DNA from: Holtermannia corniformis
Taxonomy: Eukaryota > Basidiomycota > Tremellomycetes > Holtermanniales
Assembly (NCBI GenBank): GCA_001599935.1
Contig: BCIJ01000040.1
Span: forward strand, 13,518-77,517
DNA length: 64,000 nucleotides
Direction of reading: 5' to 3'
The translations under genes were made by a program, and so were the position numbers. Below are positions 42,107 to 51,920 of the stretch, in pieces. Positions within the stretch are counted from its first letter, which is position 1. Each line of letters begins with the position of its first letter. Under the pieces are notes generated by a model. It made no database searches and was not told the origin of the DNA. It was given only the letters and a program-made list of their open reading frames with translations.

Positions 42107-43816
42107 ATGCCCATCGGTCCAGCACTCCCACCTCATCTCGCAGCAGCAGCAGCAGCAGCAGACTCGGACGACGACGACGACTTTGGTCCAGCGTTGCCGC
42201 CCCACCTCGCTGCCGCACGGTCCAGTCGACCCGTTGCCGGTCCTTCACGGCCACGACCAGTACCCCCGCCAAGACGTGCACCTCAGGAGAGTGATAGCGA
42301 CGACGATGTGGTTGGGCCGATGCCAGTCTCTGCGGCGGCGGGTGCGGGCGACGAGGAGAGCAGTGCGGTCAGAGCGTTTCGTGAGCGCGAGGAGCGATGG
42401 GCCAAGGAGCGAGAGGTACGTCGGCTCAAGCTGGTGTCAGCTTGGTGCTTTTCTGACGCTGACGCGCACGCGCATCATAGGAAGCAGCCAAGCCGAAAGT
42501 GATGAAACGCGAGGAATGGATGCTAGTCCCACCCGAAGCCAAAGACCTCGCGGCGCGCAAGTCATCATTCGGTCCACACGGCGTACACTGGCTGACCCCG
42601 TCCAGTCGCAGATCCCCTCCGTCCCCGCCCGAAATCGTTTGCGAAAGCATCCACGACGTCGGCCCCCACGGCATCCGACCGCACGCTCTGGACTGAAACA
42701 CCGCAAGAGCGCCAACAGCGGCTCCAAGACGAAGTCATGGGCAAGAAGCGCAAGGCTGAAGTCGGTGCCGGCGGGGGGGACAGTGCCGACGAGGTGGACG
42801 AGGCCCGTGCGGCCGAGAGTGCAGCCAAGCGCAGGAGGGAGAGGGACATTCGCAAGGGGATCGAGGGTTATAATGTGAGTTTGGGTCTTGGTGTGTATGT
42901 TTGGTAAGCGGATAGGGTCGCGACGACGGTTCATGAGCGTTGAGATGTCTCCCATCACACATCCCACGCCTCGTCCCGCCGTATCTCAACCGCCTTCATC
43001 GTAGCGCCCTCCCGTATAACTCCACCCAAAACACACGCTCACGCTCACAGGCCGCGAATCGGGCAGATAGCCTGCTCGACGCACACAGCAAGAAACAAGC
43101 TTCAAAACCTGTCGATCCCGACGCTGCGCCACCGGCCATCTGGGACCGTGATCGGGACATGGGCATCACGGGCGCGCTGTTGAGTGATCACGAGCGCGCC
43201 AAGAAGATCAAGTGCGTATCGGTCTTGTCCTTGGTTTGGTGTGCATCCAAGCTACTGGGGTTGAGCGTTCAGGCGACTCTCTGCGATATGCTGCTGAGCC
43301 TTGCCAACTCGATACTGTTTCCAGGCGATGGCTGTCGCACCACGATGCAGTCCGCTGGTCACGCGCCTTGGTGCGTCGTAGCCTTGACGCATTCGAGATG
43401 TCGCGACTAGCAATCTGTTCGCTATGGGCTCTGCATCACCACGCACAGCGTGCTCAATGTTTGCAGCTGCAACATGTATCCGCGCTCGATCGGGATGGTT
43501 GCGCGGCGTGGTTTCCCGCCAGCGGATTACAATGTACCGCGGCGATCATCTGCCTTGTCTGAGCGAAGCGTGTGATTCCTTGTCAAAGGCATCGGCAGCT
43601 ACGATGAGCTGCGAGCTCAAATGTTTGCGTCGTGGCTGTCCGATCGGACTGGACTCGCGGTCGCGTCGGGACAATGTCATCCCGATGAGCGGCGACTCTG
43701 CATCTCTCGGGCTGAGCTTCCCGTCACACGATCCGTACAAGCTGACTGTGTATAGGGATGCCAGAGGCCTCGGCGATCGGTTCGGACACGGCAAGAGCGG
43801 CGCGTTCATCGGCTAG
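42107..43816 (+). CDS. GPALPP1-like protein (DUF3752)
   Basis: The protein starts MPIGPALPPHLAAAAAAADS, with a second DFGPALPPHLAAA and a third, looser VGPMPV. These GPALPP motifs name the family. Then KPKVMKREEWMLVPPEAKDL, LWTETPQERQQRLQDEV and the DUF3752 core follow. The last 19 residues (ARGLGDRFGHGKSGAFIG) match the family's conserved C-terminus and lie alone in the final exon. Introns are 42416-42480, a 34-bp one near 42,570-42,605, one of about 175 bp, and a last one of 544 bp. Mammalian GPALPP1 is nuclear and poorly characterised; a link to RNA processing is inference. The start follows the AT-rich repeat by 53 bp. Confidence 0.85.
43212..43755 (+). other. 544-bp last intron of the GPALPP1-like gene
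   Basis: It runs from GTGCGTATCGG to GCTGACTGTGTATAG, a normal branch site and acceptor. Phase AA|G gives Lys followed by the conserved DARGLGDRFG. No domain-bearing frame was found inside. Confidence 0.75.
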
Positions 43817-44045
43817 GAGGCTTGTTCGGCTCTCGGATGCATCGGATCGGTCACTGATTGTCCTGCCGACAAGAGGTCGTGTGCCGCACAGCCACTCACA
43901 GCATCGTAAAGGACAGAGGGTGTGTCGGCATTCGGGTCGGCATAGGCGCAAAGGATGACTGAGGGATCCTTGATGTGGTTTACGCGCCGATCGAAGTGAC
44001 GCTGGTACATAACAGGTGCACTGTGCAGTGTCCTACAGCAGCAAC

Positions 44046-44444
44046 ATGACTGACCGAACCAAGAAGCCGAGCGTTCTCAGTAAATGGAAAGCGTCTCTTG
44101 GTGTATACTATGACGACTTTAAAGACGATTGTGAAGATGTGCGCCAGAAGGTGAACAACAAGGTGTTTGGGACGGCGATGTCGGATGAGACGTATTCGTC
44201 GGCCCCTGGGACGTATGCGACGTACAATCAAGACAACACGGGCCCGTACCAACCATACTACACACCTACACCGCAACAGTCGTTACCATACAACCCGCAG
44301 TGGACGGATCCAAACTCTTACGCTGCTTACCCAGCCTCGTCGTGGACGGCTCCTGTGCAGTCCAACGCTCAACCCCAGCCGTCACTCGAGGAACAGGCCG
44401 AGATTAACGAGAGGGCGATGGTGGATGTGCCGCTGAGACCGTGA
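44046..44444 (+). CDS. Small Tyr/Pro-rich orphan protein
   Basis: Single-exon frame of 132 codons from ATG 44046. The N-terminal ~45 residues are charged and helical (SVLSKWKASLGVYYDDFKDD). The rest is low-complexity Tyr/Pro/Gln/Asn (YQPYYTPTPQQSLPYNPQ) and looks disordered. The C-terminus is a short acidic helix (LEEQAEINERAM). No known domain. The composition suggests an adaptor-like or prion-like segment, which is inference only. A short upstream exon cannot be excluded. Confidence 0.5.
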   Translation: MTDRTKKPSVLSKWKASLGVYYDDFKDDCEDVRQKVNNKVFGTAMSDETYSSAPGTYATYNQDNTGPYQPYYTPTPQQSLPYNPQWTDPNSYAAYPASSWTAPVQSNAQPQPSLEEQAEINERAMVDVPLRP

Positions 44445-45485
44445 TGCATACGTTTCAGGAGAACACTAGACCGAGGTGGAGCGAGCCGCGTTTCAGGGCT
44501 TGGGACCGATAATGTCCGGAGCGGTCGTTTGGTTTTGCTCCGACGCGGCGTCTGCGCCTTCATCCCGCTGTTTACGATTCTCACAGGCCGAGTGAATGCA
44601 GCGATTGTCCTGACCGGCCGCTCAGGGGGTCCCAAACGACCCACGGCGTTATTGGCTTTCTCAGCCACGGGCCGATCCCGCCAAGGGTCAGAGGTCATCA
44701 GCATCCGTGCGTGCGTGCGCAGTCAGGACGCCAGGGCTTTGGGTTGGCATGCACTCGATTTACAGTTGAGACGTCGTGAGCATCGCTTTCCGTGGGCGCC
44801 GTAGCTAGCCTGGGCCGGGCGAGATGCATGCGCACTGATCGAGAGACGACGTGGGCGACTGACACGACGTGAGAACGACCGAGCGCACTGTCCGAACGCA
44901 CCGATGGTCAACGAGGTAAGTAGCGTCCAGGCGATCGGTAGCAGAGTCGTCGGACCGTGTTCGGTCACGACGCTATTGTCTGCGTCTGTGCTCCCTGCGG
45001 TCATCTGGCCAACGAGGATCTCATCTCATTAGGGGGTGCCGCTGGCTCATGCTCTGCTGTTAGCAGCCTGGGATCCGCACCGGCCTCCCTTTAGCGTCGG
45101 CGTCCGCGAGGGCGACTCGGTCGCTTGGTTTGCTCTGCGTCGTCGCTTCCCGTCCTTTCAACTCTAGGCGTCCTCTCCTTTTCCAGTAGGCTGCGGTTCG
45201 AGCGAGCGCCGATCCGTTCATCAGCATCCTGCTTGCTCGCGGCGGCACAGGGGCCGGGAGTGGTCAAACGCCATGCCATGCCATGACCCTGCTCGACCGC
45301 GGCTTCCTTTGTAGCAGGCCCGGCAGACATGGTCTCTGCATTGTCTCCTATCGTGCTCGCCTGCTCTCTGCCTACCGTGCGCCGGCCCTAGTCAGCGCGA
45401 GCGAGGCTCACACACACGCAGCGCCGACATCCATCGCGGTATGCTCCAGTGAGACTGTAGCTCAACCACTACGACACAACTTCCG
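44445..45485. other. Long intergenic region, no convincing gene
   Basis: About 1 kb between the Tyr/Pro-rich gene and the cyclin. A minus-strand frame of 79 codons (45330-45091, starting MSAGPATKEAAVEQGHGMAW, with a basic tail) is the only candidate with an ATG; support is weak. A CCATG microsatellite of three units lies near 45,270. No TATA box was noticed. Confidence 0.4.
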
Positions 45486-47450
45486 ATGGCTCTGCACCAA
45501 CCGCCGCCGTTCCCTCTCTACCACCACCTCGTCCACCACCGCTCCCACCCCCTCCCGCTCAAGCTGCCAGCGACGCCACCGGTCACGACCGTGTACCGTC
45601 AGCTGGCCGCACCCAACCCCAGTCTGCACCCGACCCCAGACTCGACCCCCGTCATGGACACTGCGCCAGCAAAGCCAGGTGGGCCCATGGGTGGGCCCAT
45701 GGCCGCTCCCTCGTCGGGCCTCGCAACCTATGCTGGTACGTTCCTCTCCAAGCCTTGATCCCAGCTCACACGGCCCCTAGCCCAGATGGTCGTCTGGCTC
45801 TGGTTCGGCACCCACCCACCTTCAGACTCAAACTCGCTCCCGCACACGTCGTCCCCGCCAATCTACCCGCTCAACCCGATGCAGATCCACCCGAGCACCA
45901 CGTTTGCGCGCTTCGTCTCGACCATTCTCCACACGACCCTCGTCTCCCACTCGGTCACCATCGTCGCACTGCTCTACATCTACCGCCTCAAGCTCAAGCA
46001 CCGCAACATTCTCGGTCAGCCCGGCAGCGAGTTTCGCCTCTTTGTCAGCTCGCTCGTGCTCAGCAACAAGTTTTTGGACGAGTCAGTCGGGCCGGATTGG
46101 CAGAACGTGCTGACGACGCAGTAACACGTATACGAACCGGACATGGGCAGATTTGGCCGGGATCGACCTGCGCGAGATTAATGTGAGTCGCGCAGTGGCG
46201 ACGGCGACAAGGCTGACTTTGCAGGGCATGGAGCAAGAGTTCCTTCAAGGCCTCAACTATGACCTCAACGTCGAGCCGACAGAGTACCGCCACTGGCTCA
46301 GCCTGCTCGACGGTTTCGTGGCCGCTCGCGAGCGCGAAGCCCAAGCGAGCACCTACGTCGCTGCTCAACGGCCCCGTGCCGCACCCTACCATTCGCCCGT
46401 CTCGCCGTTTCAAGACTCGCGCGCACGCTCGGCCTCGCCCCTCCCGCCACAAGTCTACTCGCGCCCACGGACGTCGCCTACGCCTCCGCGCAAACGGAGT
46501 GCCGTCGACGCGTTTGCACTCGATCTCCCACAGCCGTACGAGGTGCTCGATCACCTGCGGTACCCTAGCAAGAAGGCGCATGTTTTCGAGTGGCAGCACC
46601 CGCAGCCAACCACGGTGCCGTCGCCGACGCGCCGACCGATCGCTCGCCTGCCGTCGAACGGCAACATGGCTCACGGCCTGATCAACACTTGGCAGGGTCA
46701 GGATATGGTCGTTGATTCGACTGGGCTGCAGAACCCTGGCTACCGTGTGCTCATGGCGCCGTACGAGATGCCTCCACAGCACGCAACGCTCCCGCCAGAG
46801 GTGAGTGCGACGAGTGATGCCCGCGACCGAGCTGACCACTGCAGCAACTGCTCTTCTACACGCTCTCGGCTACAGCTCACCCCGGCAAGGACGGTGCTCC
46901 GCGCAAAGGCGTGCTCCACTACCAAGACCCCGCACGGGCTCTTCAACCGGTCGCACACGCTGCCCCTCAGCCTCAATGGCGGAAACAGCACCGACCGTCG
47001 CTATCTGCCGAGCTGCACTTTGCCTCTCCGGCCGGCACGAGCCCGATGCACTATGCGCTCCCATCGGCTTCCTCGGGCCCTCGCCACCTCCCACCCCTGA
47101 ACATGCAGTACGGCTCACGCACGCCGATCCACATCCAGCAGACGCCACACGTCCCAACGCCGGTACTACCCAACCCATTCGACTACACCTTTCCGCCGCA
47201 GCCTGCCACAGGCCAGCGCTACCCCTATGCGCGGCCGGCGTCGTTTGCAAACGCCGGTCTGCCAGGCTATGTCTATGGCCAACAAGCCGTCCAGCCGCCC
47301 GTGCAGACGCCCGGCGTATACTCTGCGCACCCCGCTTCATCGTCAGCCATGCGCCCGATCGGTCTCGGCTTTGACCCGCAGCACCAGCAGCCCCAGGGCA
47401 CGCGCAGCGAATGGTCAAGCCCAATGGTTGAACGCCCAGCATGGTACTGA
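45486..47450 (+). CDS. Pcl/Pho80-type cyclin
   Basis: The N-terminus is Pro/His-rich (MALHQPPPFPLYHHLVHHRS). The cyclin box spans several exons: FARFVSTILHTTLVSHSVTI, LLYIYRLKLKHRN, EFRLFVSSLVLSNKFLDD, NTYTNRTWADLAGIDLREIN and MEQEFLQGLNYDLNVEPTEY. The SNKFLDD...NRTWA and E-x-E-FL-x-L-xYDL patterns are typical of yeast Pcl1/2-Pho80 cyclins, which activate Pho85-type kinases. The C-terminal ~270 residues are disordered and rich in Pro/Ser/Gln, with SPTR/TPPR sites that could be kinase targets. Introns near 46,082-46,121, 46,180-46,225 and 46,801-46,844 join in frame. Confidence 0.85.
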
Positions 47451-47769
47451 CCCCACACCCCATTGTATCGATATTCGCCATTGCATTCACCCTGTATCAT
47501 TCGCTGCATCGCTTCTTCGGAACCCTACATAGTACACTACACGCCCGACGACGTTTTGACGAGGATACATAGAGATTGTCACGCATGCACCGTTTGATCG
47601 CTAGAGTCCTTTGCACGGGACTGTACAGCTTGAACTCCTTTGTACTCGCTGGCTTCGTATAGCAAGACTGGACGCCGGGTCGGTGGCAAACACTGACTAC
47701 GCACCGTCAAGACTTGCACGCGCTCGGGACGAGACCACTGCTCTCAGCCACAACGCTTGACCTCACACG

Positions 47770-48235
47770 ATGGACCCGTATAGCCAGATGATTGCCTCGG
47801 GCGGCATGTACGGTGGCGGGATGATGAACCCGATGATGATGGGAGGCTATGGGATGGGTATGATGAACCCTATGATGATGGGCATGGGCGGCATGGGTAT
47901 GGGCGGCATGGGTATGGGCGGCATGGGCATGGGTATGGGTGGCATGGGCATGCTCGGTGGGCTCGGGACAGGCGCATACGGCGTAAGTCGTAGCTATGTA
48001 GCGTACGTCTAGTGCTGACGCTTGCAGATGCCAAGGTACGTTCAGCCGGTATACAGACCGACCGTACAGGCTGACAACAGCTAGATATCCCCCCGGCGGC
48101 ATGTTTGGAGACTATGGGATGGGCATGGGCGCGATGCCTTATGGCATGGGCATGGGCATGAACCCTATGATGGGCATGGGCATGGGCGGCATGGGCATGG
48201 GCGGCATGGGCGGGTATGGAATGGGCATGTTCTGA
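47770..48235 (+). CDS. Met/Gly-repeat protein
   Basis: Three exons joined over two short introns (near 47,982-48,027 and 48,036-48,085, the latter using a CTAG acceptor) encode about 120 residues. Nearly the whole protein is Met and Gly, with minor Tyr/Pro/Asn: MYGGGMMNPMMMGGYG, then GMGGMGMGGMGMGGMGMG. The C-terminal exon repeats the pattern and ends GGYGMGMF. The DNA is a 12-15-bp minisatellite of GGCATGGGTATG-like units. Met-rich repeats bind Cu(I) in some transporters and chaperones, but this protein has no other domain, signal peptide or cysteine cluster, so function is open. Confidence 0.6.
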
Positions 48236-48616
48236 GACGGGACTGGATTGTAGCACTACCTTGGTGAGTTGCGGGGTGGCGGGATGGAGCTGATGAGATA
48301 GGACCACGAGATCAAGCTTGGGCTGGCTGGACCACGATGCTGCTGCACAGCCGACATACATTACGATGCTTTATGCAGACTTGAACGCAGAAGATCGATA
48401 GGTTGGTGTATCCAGCGGTGACCTCGAGTGCTCACGCTGCTTGGCTACGTGCGAGTGCCTACGACTCGAGGTCGTACGACAAGGCATCTTCACGCTCATG
48501 CTCATGCTTGATGTGCTGTGCGCGGTATCAGGGCAACGGTACAGACAGCACCGGGTGGCAAACCCGATAGCTCGTCTATCACCGTCGCACAAAGCGCGAA
48601 CACCACTATGCATCGA

Positions 48617-49279
48617 TTATGACTGCGTTGCATCACCAGATATATTCAGAGTATGCACCGCGCGCGTCGACGACGCCTCGGTCGCAGCGGTCGCCTGAGC
48701 CTTGACAAACTCCATTAGAGCGTCGTCTACATCGGTGCCCCATATGAACATGGTGCCAGCCGAAGAGTACGAGTTGGCAGTAGCGACGTGTATGCGCTCC
48801 CCGTCCGTGTTGACTTTTGCAACCCCTGGCTGGGTATAGTCGTCTAGCTCGGTCATGTAGAGTATCGGCCGCTCGTACAGTCCTTATATACCCTGTGGCG
48901 AATCGCCGCACAATGGAACATGAGCGAGATGCCCAGTGGGAAATCATGCTTGCCGGTACTCCTTTATATACTATATACCACGCTCTCCCTACGTCTACAA
49001 TCTGTTCTCTGATACCTCGGTCAGGAAGGAGCCCAGTTGAGGCGGTGCGTCACTGTTGAACGGCGGCGAAGGACCGTGTTTGTGGTCCAGGTCGGCCCAT
49101 CCTGCCGTTTCAGAGTTTGCCGATCCGAGTGCACTTTTACTCTCGGTTGGTCGAGCGCCAAACAAGGAAAACAACCAACACGAATTGGGTGCGGTCGTGC
49201 CATTGGTGGCAGTGGAGGGTTGGGTCATGTACGACGACAAGTACTTGGAAGCGTGTTCTTGGAATTGTCGAGACGGCAT
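48617..49279 (-). pseudogene. Degenerate fragment resembling the Mcm4 N-terminus
   Basis: A 5' open segment (49279 to about 49015) and a 3' frame (48856-48617) could be joined by an intron near 48,950-49,014, but the reading frame then breaks before the 3' frame. The 3' part reads YTQPGVAKVNTDGERIHVAT, then GTMFIWGTDVDDALMEFVKA. MFIWGTDV followed by a helix resembles the segment just before the MCM domain of Mcm4. The frame ends 30 residues later, with none of the MCM AAA+ domain. TATATAAGG at about 48,885 is on the minus strand just upstream of ATG 48856, so the short frame might still be expressed. The Mcm4 relationship is from memory of the motif and is tentative. Confidence 0.3.
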
Positions 49280-49560
49280 ATCGATGATGGGTTGGTGCGT
49301 GTAGGCGATCTGCTGGGGATCTTGTCGATTGATCTATCAGCAATGCGGCCGCTTGCACTTTGTTGCACCGCCGAAGGGAGCAGAGCACGCTGAAGGGAGC
49401 AGAGCAAAGGAGGCCAGAGTGATGACAGCCGCTGCAATCTGCAGATGCACAAGGGTGAGTTCCTTACAGCCCCGGGTCCACGGACCGATCCTGACGGGGT
49501 TGTATGGTGCAAGGATGCTTGCCAAGACCCGTATACATGTCGCGGCTGCCAGCTGCCGTG

Positions 49561-50270
49561 TTAAAGACTACCGCCGACTTGGAACACGTTGATCAACCCC
49601 CAGTCATCCAATTGCAGATCCACTCTCGAGCCCGTGACGGCTGAATCGTCACTGCTGCTGCTGGTACGGTTACGCACCGACTTCGGCATGGGGAGCTGCG
49701 GCGGACCCCATTCGCTGTGAAAGCTTTTTCTTGAGAGCGGATCCATCCCGTCGTAATCGTTGCAGAGGGACCACAGACCGTTGACGGGTCTTGAGAAGAC
49801 GTGCGTCGGCGCCGTATCAATGCTGCTCTTGGGTTTGGCCTTTGAGAACTTGACGGTCGGGCGAGAGCGTCGAGACGATAGCTTGTCAACGCAAAACGCG
49901 GTCAAGTACTCGCTGACGTCTGCCACGATCTTTGATGACCGTGTACGATTGCGTGCCGTCTCATCGTCAGATAGCATCGCGCTGCGCCTGCAACTCGATC
50001 CATAGCAGATATTGATATACCGCGCGGCCAGCCAATCGACGCCTTCTCGTTTTACGCTCCGAAAGGAGCGAATGCTCGGTTCGCGCGGGTACGAGGGAAT
50101 CTGCCACGCCGGGGTGATTTGTGTCTGAGCTCGGAGGGTGGCGGTGGGCAAGTAAGGACTGCAGCGTCGCCGTCCTATGTGCTCGAGACTCCTTTACGCC
50201 TGTGCACGCGTCATGTTAGAATGGAGAGGGTGTCGTTGAGATGTGGTACGTACTTGACATGGCGCGACAT
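49561..50270 (-). CDS. Orphan protein, 204 residues
   Basis: Exon 1 (50270-50254) encodes MSRHV plus two bases. A 95-bp intron joins it to NPYLPTATLRAQTQITPAWQ. The two exons total 615 nt, exactly 205 codons. The protein is basic and Ser/Arg-rich, with a helical patch VDWLAARYINICYG and a C-terminal SRVDLQLDDWGLINVF. There is no signal peptide, membrane segment or known domain. The small first exon is supported only by the perfect phase and the ATG. Its neighbour PEX10 lies 134 bp upstream on the same strand. Confidence 0.5.
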
Positions 50271-50404
50271 GATATAGGTCTGGAACTGGCGTCGGTGACG
50301 AGAGCGAACGGACGGACGTAGGATGAGCAATGTGGCAACTCGTTTGCTCTCCCTGCGAGATCGGGTAGGGCGTGCCGATGCGTGCTCCCGCTGCCGTCGC
50401 CAGC

Positions 50405-51724
50405 TCACAGATTCCGTACCGCAATCAAGCGCTCCATCCTCAATGCCTGTCGACAAAGCGGACACTCCATCTATACGAGCGCGTCAGCGGTCTGAAAGCC
50501 AGAACGTACGTAACGACTGAAGAGGAGACAAACGGAAAGGCAAAAGCGGAGGGAGCAAATACCCTACCGGGAACTAAGAGGGCCGAGGTGGAGCAAAGAA
50601 GGATAGAGCGAACCTTGTCGAGCCCGCCTAGACACTGCCAGCAGAAACCATGTCCGCATTCCGTCAATGCCGTCCCGCCGTGCGTCCCGCGCGGATCGAG
50701 GCAGAGCGTGCATGCTGGGGTTGCGCTGGGGTTACTGCTGGGTTCAGAGGGATATTGATCTTGTGCGTCTTCAGGTGACGAGGACGGGAAAGGGATTGAA
50801 TCGAGGGTTATGGGTCTGCGGGGCGATTGCGGTTGGGGTTGTGATGGGTGGGATCCCGAGCGCGGGCGCGAGGGTAAGAGGCTGTATAGGAGCGGGAGGA
50901 GGAGTAGAATCCCAAGCGGTTCGTACGAAGTTGGTTGGCGACCGTTTGGCGGCGGTGGTAAAGTCGAGATCTATGCCGGGGCCGAATCAGCTGCGCTCAC
51001 AGCTCGCTGATCGCTTGTCAGGGAGGACGTACATATGAGACGCCTGTCAGGCGCTTACTGAACGAGTGGTAGCGTCCGAAGAGGAGGAAGAGCGCTAGGT
51101 GGATCTGCGGGAGGGCAGAGAGTAGAGGAGTGGCGAGGAGGCGGGATGCAAAGTTGGGGTTTGCGTCTGATGGTTGGGCGAGCCTAGCTCGCAGTCTCGC
51201 AATCAGGGTTGGATAGAGTGTCGGTGGGAGTAGCATGATGGCCAGGGTCAGCAGTCGCCTCTGTTGCACATCAGTGCCATGCTAGACGGGGCGCTAGGAC
51301 CAACCCGGCGAGATGGAAAGTTCCTCCGTGCACGAGCATACGGTAGGATGTCGACGTATTCCTCGCCTAGTGTTTGTGAGCCTAGACCGAACGTAAGGAG
51401 GAGGTAGAGGGTGGATGTGAGGGTGTTGATGAGATTTTGGTGCGATGCGAGGGAACGAGTGCCTGTGCCGTGTCAGCGTAATCACGGACCTTATAGAGCA
51501 TCCACCTACCAACAAGTGACCGCGCGAGCTCCGACACGAGGTCTGTCAAGCGGCCGATCTGCGAGCTATCGCGCTGATGGGCTCGGACTGAGGTTGATCA
51601 GCTGCAGCACCTTGACCGATTTTTGGCGCTACGACGCACGGATCTGGGCCTGGGATGCATAGCTGTAGCGCAGCGACTGTCCCTTCTCCCCCGCAGTGCG
51701 CTCGCCTGTGCGCTGGTCCTCCAT
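50405..51724 (-). CDS. PEX10: Peroxisome biogenesis RING E3 ligase PEX10
   Basis: The start is MEDQRTGERTAGEKGQ. A 50-bp intron restores AQILRAHQRDSSQIGRLTDL, the Pex2/Pex12-domain start. Further exons read LINTLTSTLYLLLTFGLGSQ then TLGEEYVDI, and IHLALFLLFGRYHSFSKRLT then GVSYISTLPPPP, all typical of PEX10. A membrane segment (LGILLLPLLYSLLP) and a disordered linker precede the RING finger: CTLCLDPRG, TECGHGFCWQC and, after the last intron, ECPLCRQALRMERLIAVRNL. PEX10 is a peroxisomal-membrane ubiquitin ligase acting with PEX2 and PEX12 in PEX5 recycling. The frame is intact. Confidence 0.93.
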
Positions 51725-51920
51725 CCTGCGTTGCCGAGCTGTGGTTGTAAAAAGTCAAAGTGGACGTGTCGGGTGGCGAATACGCGGTTCCTGACTAACC
51801 CCTCTCGGCTCTCGGCGTTATAATTTGGGTGGTCGGCGTTTTGGAATTTGGATCAACCCCCCCTGCGACGCTCTCTTTGTCCTCAACACCCAACTCGACT
51901 GTAGCGAACGAAAAGCGAGG
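51725..51920. promoter_or_regulatory. Bidirectional promoter PEX10 / eIF3g
   Basis: 196 bp separate the two start codons, which face away from each other. No TATA box was seen, as expected for housekeeping genes. Confidence 0.65.

Noticed and set aside
45268..45290. CCATG microsatellite
   Set aside because: Only about three units; too short to be meaningful.
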